Positions 36,701 through 48,700 of a stretch of DNA of 64,000 nucleotides are shown piece after piece. The stretch covers positions 7,372,496-7,436,495 of the forward strand of contig OW285193.1 of NCBI GenBank assembly GCA_935421135.1. The letters are read 5' to 3'. A program made the position numbers and the translations under genes. The DNA comes from Bugulina stolonifera. Taxonomy: Eukaryota; Bryozoa; Gymnolaemata; Cheilostomatida; Bugulidae. Numbering within the stretch: position 1 is the first letter of the stretch; each line of letters opens with the position of its first letter. The notes under the pieces are model-generated. The model worked only from the letters and a program-made list of their open reading frames with translations. It did no database searches and had not been told where the DNA came from.

Positions 36701-39700
36701 TCTGTGTATACATTGTACATGTACCTGCGCAGTGTGTGTGTCTGTGTATACATGTACAGATGAGATATGTGGTAGCATCGGCGCATGCATGTTGTGCACA
36801 TGTATGACCCTACACAACAGAAAGTTTAGACATGTATTTTTATCCTTAAGTTACGCAAAATTGGTTTATAAAATATCGCAACCACTCCTTATAAACTGGT
36901 TATCAAACAGGCATTTCAGCTATCTGGATTCCAATATTCATGAAAGCTGGGTGAATATTTTCAGAAGATATCTACCTAAGCATGGCGGTGTTGCCTTGAA
37001 AAAATTAGTACAGTAGCTCAATTTTCGCTCCAATTAAATAACAATACCAATATCGCATCCGTGGTGAGATTTTAATGTTGTTCATTCAAATGGAACTGTA
37101 CTCGGTTATAGATTTCTCCTTGTCTATCCTAACGCCACCAAACAAGACTGAGAGTCTCCAAGGTGGCTAATCTATAGACGAGTGCAAACATATAGAGCGC
37201 AGTCTAGTGGTTTGACCTCTAATATTATACTCTGTAACAAACAACTTTGCTCCAATATATTGGAACAGAGTTTTACTTTGGAAACTTCCCACAATACTGA
37301 CTAGGATATTTCAAATCAATATTTAATTGTTTTTCTTCTTTCTTACTGTTGGTCATCTTACTAATATGAAAATAAGTTTATGCAGTGCACTAAATACGTA
37401 TAATAATTCTATTATTTATTGTGTCTTTCCTTGCTACATAAGCTGAGCTTTAAGCTTCTGTAACCATTGCGAAAATAGTCTCTGGCATCCGACTTGATGC
37501 AAATTTACATAGGCTAATGTTCATGTGTAACTTTGTGCTGCGTGCTGTCCAAAAAGACATGTGACGCTGCTTGTTTCTGCATTTCGTTATACTTAAAAGT
37601 TGAAATAGAAATTGGTGTGTACATTGTCGTTTCTATACCAGTGCTTCTCACACAAGTGTAAATAATGAGACACCTAATCAAGTAAATGCAGAGCACTTAG
37701 ATTATGACTTGAGAAACCTAATCCAGTAAACACAGAGCACTTAGATTATGACTTGAGATGCAAAAACAAGTGAATACAAAATGCTTGAGTTGAGCGACCT
37801 GTCAAGTCAGCAACTAGATACTCTGGTGGAGAAGTTTGCAAACATTGGTTTGACAGCACTAGTATTTCTGCATACTAAATATACATCAGAAGACATCACT
37901 ATTATAGTTCTGTCTAATTCCCTAGGCTAATCCCATTGGGGACAGGGCAACGGTAAGATAGATACTGAGTTGTTTTTCTTTATTACCACCCGTACTTTAA
38001 TCTCATACCAAGTCAGAGTAGATATTCGAGCACTATTACAAGGAGGCCATGACTACAGCCCAAGTCATCACTAATATTATTCACCTATGCTCTCTGTTTT
38101 TAGTCAATTGACTTAAAATGAGTCATCAACAACTCTGTCCTAAAGTATTCTAGACTAGGTTTGGTGTGTTGCATCTATTTCTAACAAGCAGGCAGTAAAT
38201 CATCCCTAATACTATAAAATAAATAACTACCTGCGACCTGCAAGGTCACAGAAAAACATAATATTGGAAAACTAGTAGAATCAATATAATCTCATTTGCC
38301 CACATCCCTACTACTTATGAAATGTATACTAACATGAATCAAGAAAGAATTTTTTGTACGTAATCTATTTATAGATTTATATAAGCAAGAAACGGAAAGT
38401 TGAAACAGTTAATCAAGCATACACACGACGAGAATTAATCATTGGTAGACTGTGACCCAAGCGTTGGGAAAGGAGTATGGAAGATGTGCCCATATTGCAC
38501 ATGTGGAACTGGCTTGGTGCCAAGGCTACAAATAAAGCTTGGAAATCTAGCTAATAGTATGTTCAATAATGATGGTCTACATAACATGAAATGCAAATGG
38601 TTCGTGCTAGTAGATGTGCTACATATACGCATACAGTGTAATAACCACCTTGTTTGTTAACGAGTACCATTTTACAAATTTTAGAGTAAATCTAAAATTT
38701 TAAAGTGCACGTTCTAATTCATTTGCGAAATCACAGTTAAGATCATGCACAGGAGGTTAGAAGTTTACCGGACAATTTTAAGAGGTGTGGCAATTCATTT
38801 CCCGACTCATCACCCTAACAAAGTGGTTGTTCACATTGATAGCAGTATTTCAAGTGTAAACTTATAACTACGTAAATAGACTGGGTACCATGAATGCTAA
38901 TCATAGTTATTGGTTATCTCTAGAATTATACCGCTGACTCCAGACACTAGGATACCTGATTGACCTGCCACGATGTCAATAATAATAATATTGATCTGTG
39001 TACTCTGGACAGATTCAATTACGTAACTGAACACAAAGTTTACCCAAAGATTCGACCTGCTATCATTATGACAAGGGCTTGCTGTGCGGTCGCTGTGGGC
39101 GAGAGAATGATACAGCTGATCAGTATAGCGTTACGTTCTAATCTTAGACGTCCCCTCTTCACGCCCCTCTTCAACGAGATCAGTATGATATCAGATCATT
39201 ATCTTCGCACTTAGATATAGATTTTACAATGAGCTCTATTTAATAAACCTTATTTGTACAGCTCAATGTATAGTGTACCAGCTACACATATTACTCTGCT
39301 TGATGTGTTAAAATAAAACCTGAAACATATTGGACTGAGTTTGTTAATCATTAATTAAAATAAACAACAAAATATCCTCATTTGCCAACAAAGATGGATA
39401 GTGTAATTGTCTTCTCTTGGGAACAGACAAGGGAATGATAGCATATAATGTATAACTAATGAGGCTGCATTATGTAAGATTTAATGTTTCTTGTCCCCCT
39501 TTGTTCCCCAATATTTACTATCATGTACATGATGGCTTCGATACTGTCTAGCTCCATCCCCTAACAGAAGGGAGAGGGGGTTATTAATAAATTAATCTAG
39601 TTATGTATAATAAGAGTTTAATGATGCAACCATTGGCCTACAATTAAGATTTATTATTATTTTACTGCTGGGCTTTCTCTGCCGGAGACCTCACTAGAGT

Positions 39701-42700
39701 TGTCTCTTGCTGAGGTATTGCAGTACTAAAGAACTCAGAGCTCACTTCTGTTGAGGAATATTGTGTTTTGAACTTGTTCTCACAGAGAAAACACTAAAAC
39801 TTGGGGGCTGTACCCGTAAACCGCAGCGGATGAACCATTTTGTCACTGGATAGCAGGCCATTTTGATGAACTCAAGGTAAGGAATTGTCATTAAACTAAA
39901 TTAAAGACCAGTAACGATTTCACCAACGGCCCTGCAGGTACTTGTACCTTGAAAACTTCAGGCAGCACAAAAACTTGCAAAAACAAGGTTTTAAAAGCAG
40001 CTCCCAATAGCTGCACGTTGCTAAAGATTTTGGTACATGCTGTAATACATTATACGTTATCACCTTATCTAGCTACATGTAGTATATTACTGTGGGTGTT
40101 ACCTATAATATTAATTACACTTTTTGTATATCTTCAATTAAGTGTAATTAGTAGGAGTAGAGGGGACCATGGAAAGAACAAAGGGCCCAGTATTAACAAT
40201 AGAAATGGGTAAATAATATGGATTATCTCTAGAATTGACATGTAGCTTACATCACAAATATAATTGTTTCTGTTACCAATTCAAGTGCATCATAGCCTAC
40301 TGAACATAAACATTAAACGTTTTAGTGCAGTATTTTGGGAAATTAGTGTATAAATATTTTCTCTAATGAAGCCAGTAATTTTTCAATTGTTTAATTTTAG
40401 GCGCTATTTCAAAACAACAACACAAATTTTTTCAATCTATATAATTCATATTATTTTAGCAGGTGTTCGCAAGCTCTCTTCCCAGCCTCACCTAAGTGGT
40501 ACATATAGCCCGAGTTCCACTTTCACCATAGAATTGGATGGGTACGCTTGTGATGGTACAGGACATTTGTATACGACTCCAACTCCCGGACGAAGCTCCA
40601 CCGCACCCTAAGTGCCTAGTAGTTGTTACAGCGCTACTCACCTGACACTAACATTCTCACAATTAGTGCTCGTATACTTACCCTTAACTGCATTGCATGT
40701 TCAAAGTACTTAATTACCGTCTATATATACATGTCTCCATGTGTTTATGCTCATTCCTTATTCATGTATCTTACTATATGTTGTTATACATAGTCACATG
40801 AATGTTTCTAAGTCTTTTAATGCCTTTTATACCCATGTACAGAGGCCCGACCTCTCAGAATCCATTGATATTCATTTTGTACATGAATTGGACCATTATA
40901 AGCAACTTTTGTAGAACCCGACCTATTTTGGGTCGGCCGTCGGGCTTCCGGCGGCCATCTTGTTGCGCAACTTCCGGACGACCACACGTCGTCTTTTCCC
41001 GACGTCATGTCGGCCGGAAGTCCTTATACTATATAAAGGGCACTGTTTTACTGTTCATTGTCTCAGTCTACGCTTGGCTTTCAATAAAGACACATCTATA
41101 CTTGATACAGGGACTTTCTCTTCCTTTTACTAGGTCATTCGCTCTGCGAACCGCCTACTAGGTTGAATTACTCTCTTTCATTGTATAGTCTGAAGGTCGG
41201 ACTTGAGATCAGATGGGTCGTCTTTGGTAGTATTTGGGCTACTGAGACCGCTCGATCTTTCATGTAATGCGAAGTCCTATTACCACTCATAGGCACTTCA
41301 TTTCTGGGTCGATAGTCGTCCAAGGACGACCGCACCAAAACACAGAAACCATTACATTGGTGGCAGCAGTGGGATTCTAAGGTCGTACTCTTACGATACG
41401 AAGAGAAGGAAGGTGACCTCGGACTCGGGTGACCGGCCGACCTCATTCTTCAATACTTCTACGGCGATTTAGGACTCGGACCCGGGAACCTTGGATACGA
41501 GAAGGTGACAAACGCTAAAGTGCACCCATAATTCTCGTGGTTCCGCTGGATGTAGCCCGACCTACGCCGGATCTTCAATCAAAGACCGACCTCGGATCCA
41601 GAACAGATTGACGGTACTCAGTACGACCACCAGGCCGACCCGGCCTAACAAACTACGGTAGTTAACTAGCTACCCGACACCCTACAGACATCAAACCGAG
41701 GACGACACGTCCCCTCCATTAAAGAGGCTCCATCTATACTCAGCAATGGCTAGCGATATAGACAGGCTAGTAGAGGTAATCGGACAGTACATAGAAGTAG
41801 CTCGACCTCAGCCGCCTCAACCCTCTTTCAAGACACCACAGTTCGACGGACAAGGAGACGTCGAGTTCTTTATAGAACAATTCCTGACCATAGCCGAGGC
41901 AAACGACTGGAGCCCGGCAGCCATGTACCTTCACCTAAGAGAGGCCCTCAAGGGACCGGCACAAGAATGTGGCCGACCCGGCACCTCAGAAGGGATCTTT
42001 GAAGCTCTACGCGCCCGATACGGGTTAACTGATAAAGAAGCTAGACTCCAGCTCATACAGCTGCGGAAAGATCCCGGCATGTCATTACAAGAACATGCCA
42101 CCTTAGTCAAGAAACTTGTACATGTGGCTTTCCAGAAACTACCCGAAGCGCACCGCCGGGTATTGGCTGTGGAAAACTTCAGTAACTCTCTTGAGGACGG
42201 ACACCTACAGAGACACCTCTTGGCAATAAACCCCAGAGACGTGGACTCGGCCGTCCGAGCCGGAAATGACTTCCTGCTCGTCAAGGGACCTTCCCGTGGA
42301 AGTAAAGCACACCAAATCAGGGCAGTCACAGAACCCGAGCCGGAGACACCCCAAATAAATACAGTGGACTCCGACCTGACCTGGATCAACGACCTGAAAG
42401 AGGCCATCCAGACACTCAGCCAAGAAGTCAGACGACTTCGAGGACTACTAGACGCCCCCAGAGCGCCAGGACCTCGGAACAGACCCTCCTGGCAGACCAG
42501 CAAAAAGCCTGGTCCCCCTCCTCAACGGACCAATGGGAACACTCCCCCCACATATCCTGAGCCGCCAGTACCCGAGTCGGGAAAAGGCTCCGGCCCGAGA
42601 CAGTAGAGGCTGGCACTCGGGCCCTACAAGTTCCTCACACCTCTCACATTTCCATCTCGGAAGACCGTCCCAAGTATCCGGTCGGCAAGGCCGACCCCCC

Positions 42701-45700
42701 TTCTAAAACAGTGACTCAAGTGACGTATGTGAAGCCGCATGTACCTAGCCTGTACATACAAGGACGACTATGTAGCCAAGATGTAACCCTACTCTTGGAC
42801 ACGGGCTGTACGACCAACCTAATATCACCCCGCATCCTGAAGAAGCTGCAGAGACCCGACCTAGAGGTCCTACCAGTAAGTCAGCCATATGGCAAGATGG
42901 CCGACGGCTCGACTCTCAGGTTCGAGGGAATGGTAAGGCTACCTATGGTAGTCGGTCGTACCTTTAGCCAAGAACTGTTCCTCATCGGCTCCATACCAGA
43001 AGATGGCGTCCTAGGGATGCCCTACCTGACTAAACACAAGTGCTCTGTAAACTGCCATACCGCAAAGGTATACACCAGCCGAGATCAATGGCCGTGTGTC
43101 AATAGAACGGGAAGCCCTTATACATTGAGGACGATGCCTGAGATGAAGCCTAGTACGCCTCCGCCCGACGTCGATGACTCATGCCGACGTCAAGGACACC
43201 CCACAAGAGGATCCAGGGCCGAGGGAGGAACGGATAATTCAGTACCTAGTACACCTGCGCCCGACGTTGATGATCAATGCCGACGTCAAGGACACCCCAA
43301 CAGAGGATCCAGGGCCAAGGGAGGAACGGGAAGCTCATCACTTAGTACACCTGCGCCCGACGTCGATGATCAATGCCGACGTCAAGGACACCCCCACAGA
43401 GGATCCAGGGCCGAGGGAGGAAAAGGATCATTACCGCCCAGTACAACTCCGCATGGCGTCGAAGTACAATGCCGACGCCCTGGCCACCCGATAGGGGGGC
43501 TAGAAGCCGAGGGAGGAACAGCGAAGAAAAAGAGGCAAGTAGAGGACCAGGGCCGACAGGCTAAAAAGCCGCGCATCCAGGAGCGTAGACAAGGCGCAAA
43601 CCGCCTCGAGGAAGGAGCTGTCGACTATTTCCAGCACCCGATATTCCCGCCGCCCGACTGGGGCAGAGGTTCAAAAGGTAGACCCTCCTACGTCCGGATG
43701 CTAACGCCCTACACTAGGGAAAACAGACCCCTATCATACAGGAGGAAGGCCCGGTGGAAGCGAGGCCGACCCCCAGAGGTTATACTAGAAGAAATTCATC
43801 ACAAATGGGCTGCCCAGACGACTACCTATCGTAGGCCGACACGGCCAGGCCCGTGTTTACTCTCCAACTCCACAGACGGATCCGGTGACCCAGACAACCT
43901 TGAGATCAAAATAGATCCAACAACAGGGGTCAGACAAGTGCACTTCCGCCGCAACGTAGTTCTACTACATGGTGAGAAGCCAGGTGTTGCAGGCATAACG
44001 TCGCACACCACAAGGAGAACCAGGGCAGCCCCCACACCTATAAAAGGCCAGGATCCAGATGGATCCCCCAGTACCTTCACCACCACCACTCAGTCAACAC
44101 CTAGTCGGACAACAGAGCACTCTATTCGAGACTCCTCAACAAGGACGGTGCCCTCCCTAGTCGGCCTACTCATGGACTTGCCAGGTGAGCCAATAGACTT
44201 GGACGAGGTACTGTTGCTTTTGGACGACGACGACTTATATGCTGATCTCGGGAACTCCTCGAGGGATGAGGTCGTGCCAGTCGGGTCGGGTCATACTGAA
44301 GTACCTTCGGTGCTTCAGGACGATGCCGTCCTAACCGACTCGGACATGCACCGCCTCCCCTCCGGGACGACCTCGGACACGCATATGTACTCCAATAGCA
44401 TTGTACACCATGTGACTGAGTCGGGTGACGAAGACGACTCGGCCTACGCAAACATTGATAATCTAAATAATCAACCTCTTGTATCTACACTTTCTCTTAT
44501 AGAGACCTCTCCAGAGACGCCTATGCCGCAGTCTCAACTTTGCTGGATCTCTCCACGGACCAGTAGTGATATACGTCGGACAGCCCGATGTAAAGGAAGG
44601 AACTCCTATTGTCGACTATGTAAGCTAGAAGGGACGGAGAACACCATCAAGGCTCACACACGCCAACACTTTACCCAGTTCTTCTGTTCCTGTGGAGTCA
44701 GCGCCCGTGATGCAGAGACTGTCTATCGGCACCAAAGCCAGACAGGCCACGGAGCCATCCAGTATGAAGTGGATTCCCACATGTTCCAGCTTTTCCTCAA
44801 GGCGATGAAGCTCGACAAGAGGGTCGCTTACCCCTCATGCATCCCAGCAGACGTAGGACCGAAACCTTTCACTATACCAGCTCCTCCAGAAGCTGAAGCC
44901 AGAGCAGCAGTGGTGCGACTGACACCTCCTCCTGCCCCAAAGAAAACAAGTAAAAGAAAGTCGCCCTGGGAGCGACTAGGCAGTCCAAAGCGACCACAGA
45001 CTCGTATGGACCCTCCAGCCTTGGATCACCGAGGGACTGATACTTACGACATACCCAAACGTCGGCCCCGGCCGCCTAAGGCTAGACCCGGATCAGACAA
45101 GGCCGTCCCGTTGTCGACCAGCCCTCCAGATACTAAAAATACAAAGAAGACTCTTGAATCCCGCACCCCTACAGCAGAATTCCAGAAGGAGAGAGAACGA
45201 TTGTGTGCTACTCTGAACAATCGTCTCGGACGCCTCAGGCACCAGTTGCATATACTCCAGCAGAGACTTCTTCACTCACATGTTAGAGACCGGCTTACTA
45301 TAGTCCAGCAGACGGAAGCCGTACAGGACGAAATATCCCTCCACCAACGGCTCACGGAGCAGATCCTTAGACATACTCGGAGAGATAGTGCCAAGGATCG
45401 GGGGGCTATGTGATGGTACAGGACATTTGTATACGACTCCAACTCCCGGACGAAGCTCCACCGCACCCTAAGTGCCTAGTAGTTGTTACAGCGCTACTCA
45501 CCTGACACTAACATTCTCACAATTAGTGCTCGTATACTTACCCTTAACTGCATTGCATGTTCAAAGTACTTAATTACCGTCTATATATACATGTCTCCAT
45601 GTGTTTATGCTCATTCCTTATTCATGTATCTTACTATATGTTGTTATACATAGTCACATGAATGTTTCTAAGTCTTTTAATGCCTTTTATACCCATGTAC

Positions 45701-48700
45701 AGAGGCCCGACCTCTCAGAATCCATTGATATTCATTTTGTACATGAATTGGACCATTATAAGCAACTTTTGTAGAACCCGACCTATTTTGGGTCGGCCGT
45801 CGGGCTTCCGGCGGCCATCTTGTTGCGCAACTTCCGGACGACCACACGTCGTCTTTTCCCGACGTCATGTCGGCCGGAAGTCCTTATACTATATAAAGGG
45901 CACTGTTTTACTGTTCATTGTCTCAGTCTACGCTTGGCTTTCAATAAAGACACATCTATACTTGATACAGGGACTTTCTCTTCCTTTTACTAGGTCATTC
46001 GCTCTGCGAACCGCCTACTAGGTTGAATTACTCTCTTTCATTGTATAGTCTGAAGGTCGGACTTGAGATCAGATGGGTCGTCTTTGGTAGTATTTGGGCT
46101 ACTGAGACCGCTCGATCTTTCATGTAATGCGAAGTCCTATTACCACTCATAGGCACTTCATTTCTGGGTCGATAGTCGTCCAAGGACGACCGCACCAAAA
46201 CACAGAAACCATTACACGCTATTGGTCATTGACTGTGGAACTTCACAGATGTGGCCATACTGCCCTAAAGCTGTTATTCAGTCTATACTCGTTGCAGAGT
46301 TGACAGCTTGCATAGACTCTATAATATACTTTTATATTGATTAATTTTTGAAATTTTGTATACTTTTGACTTTGGATGTTATTAGGCAAGAGCTGTTAGA
46401 GATTAGAGTTGTTGGCTAAGTACATTGTCAATAGTCATGGCTATACAAGTGCATTGATTTTGGACTAGCTTCCATGATTTCCAATCTTGTAGATAAGTAA
46501 TTACTATAATTATTATTTTAGATCAAGTAACTCTATTTATAAATATAAAACTTTTGCTGCTAATGAACTCACAAAGTGTGAGCCGGATCAGGAACAAGAC
46601 GCTGACTTGATTAACGAAGTGGTAAAGTCATCGATTGCCACCATCATCTCTGTATTTCAGAGAAAGTAGTATGGAAAACAGTCATGTCCACTGAAATACC
46701 TTGTGTAGCTCTAGCTAATGCTGATAGCAATAAATATAGACTGTAGTAATAGACTAGCCAACCTTGCTTTATAAAAGACCGAACTACCATGCATACCCAT
46801 ACATCTACTTTGAACTCACATTTGAAGTCATACTACAAGTATAATATATCCAAGTGGTAAAGTTACTTTCCTCAACTATTGATCTTGTAGCCTTAGTTAC
46901 AAGCATGCTGTCTATCTAGTCATCTAGTCATGAATTTGTCTGCATTTTTTGAGTGCTTGGGACCCAGGCTACAGTCAGCACCAAGAAACTGGTTGGTCAA
47001 CCCATCACGTTAATTGAAGTTGTTGTTTAATTGTCTATCAACATTATTAAATACTACACATGTATTATTATACCCCTTCGTATACGTTGTAACAATACAT
47101 ATACATGTACATGTACATCAATCAATAGAGTCTGATTCCTACATACCAGAATCGTCTTCTCAGAATTGTTTTGTAGTGAATTGTATCATCTAACCTCTCA
47201 TCTACATGTACATGTATGTTGTGATAGCTAAGAGAGACATTGTAAGTAGGCCTACTGCATTATAAGTTTGGTGCATATAGTGTACATTAAATGTATTGTG
47301 TTTTGGGGCTAAAATCTCTTCTGGGCTCATTGATAGACTTTAGTATCGAACTAATTTGTATGTCATCTTCTAAGATGGTAACACCCTCCCCCTCATTGCG
47401 AACCATGTCCCTTCCCTGCCATCCCGAGCCTCGAATACCCTTTTCATGCAAATTTGGAGAGGCTCGTAAGAAATGCGCATACATTACACCTTGCATGTAT
47501 GACCAGGCATTCTGCATACATTGTATAATGGTGATGCTAGCAATGGCAGCAGGCTGCTTGCATGCCTTTGCATTAATTTTTATACCAGACAGGTTTATTC
47601 GTTTATCCATGTTTGCTAGCCTAGGATAACTTGATCCATGTATTAATGAGCTAGTGTACACAGTGTAATCAGCTTAAAAGAGACACTTTAATTATTTATC
47701 ATTATATTGTTTACAAAGTCTTCATAAATACTACTACAAGTAGTATAGAAATCTGTTTGAACCAGATGCCCTATATTATTTGTTATTGAGCTGGAAATAT
47801 AGCTCGTCTACGTGTGTAGAAAGTACCGCAGGTATGACGCACTCAACTTTCTACCTGTCTACCTTGTCTAATTATTATAAAGATTATAAAATCCCAAAGT
47901 TGTACACTAATATGTCATGTAAGATTGTAATGTAGGCCTGCGCGAACATGCACTAAATATGTTGGCATGATACTGTGATTGTAGATCATGCACCAATATA
48001 CATAGGTGTATCACAGGCCTTGGTGTCGGGCCTATTTAGTTGATTACACTACCGACCACCCATGATTCTTGGGTGTAGATCTCAGTAGTGCGTTTTAAAA
48101 GTTAAATCTAACATTATATCTACATAGATATATGTTAAATTTAACTTTTAAAATGCAGTACTCGGCTTGGCTATATTATTGCATTTCCGCGATTGCTATT
48201 CTACCAAAACTATGATCAAGGTATTTCTGTTTATATTCTTATTATCACAGAGTAGAGTAGTATTATAATAATACAGCATAATAATATTATAGATTATAGA
48301 GTGTCGGTAGACTATACTAAAATAATGTATAGCTTAATGAATCTAAGACTAATTAATACATGTCATGTCACAAGTATAGATCAAAGGGAAGGCTGACATG
48401 TCTCAAGAGGCTACACTCTACTATATTCTTTCTTACAGATCATGTTGTTACGTTAAACATGCTGCTAAGCGAGGCCTTCTTCCTATGCTGCTGCTACTGC
48501 TGCTGTAACATTAAGGACACACAATTCTTTGTGCTACTGTTCTGCAGGAACATAGGAACTAATACCTGACTACTCATTTCCCAGACTTTATTAGCAAAAT
48601 CATAATATATAAGCATGATAAAGTTAGCATTCATCAGAAGATTTTATGGCTCTAATAATCATTTAACCCCTCATCATTATATGTTAATGCTTCATTTAAC

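Larger units (their letters stand above)
40549..46216 (+). mobile_element. Young LTR retrotransposon, gag-protease-zinc finger, no pol
   Basis: Element of 5,668 bp with two 808-bp LTRs that match at every base compared by eye. They begin TGTGATGG, end CCATTACA and are flanked by a CGCT 4-bp target duplication (40545-40548, 46217-46220). The primer site is at 41358-41377, gag at 41746-42606, a -1 frameshift signal at 42579-42623, ORF2 to 45413, and a polypurine tract at 45393-45408. Gag and protease look Ty3/gypsy-like. No reverse transcriptase, RNase H or integrase is present in any frame, so its movement would need enzymes supplied in trans. Its base composition is clearly GC-richer than the host DNA. 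Identical LTRs mean a recent insertion. Confidence 0.93.

Noticed and set aside
36549..37016. 155-residue plus-strand frame
   Set aside because: It overlaps receptor exon 2 antisense and runs through a 40-bp repeat; its composition is repeat-driven.
40802..41161. 119-residue frame in the LTR, repeated at 45662-46021
   Set aside because: It lies wholly in the LTR across promoter, TATA box and polyadenylation signal, and resembles no protein. It appears twice only because the LTRs are identical.
41931..42503. 190-residue minus-strand frame
   Set aside because: It is the antisense shadow of gag in a GC-rich coding region.
42711..42713. Independent start codon of the protease ORF
   Set aside because: The codon is GTG and the frame is open 150 nt further upstream into gag. 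A frameshift signal explains expression better.
47287..47661. Overlapping 112- and 124-residue frames on both strands
   Set aside because: No family, no splice context, and both strands are open by composition. Left uncalled.
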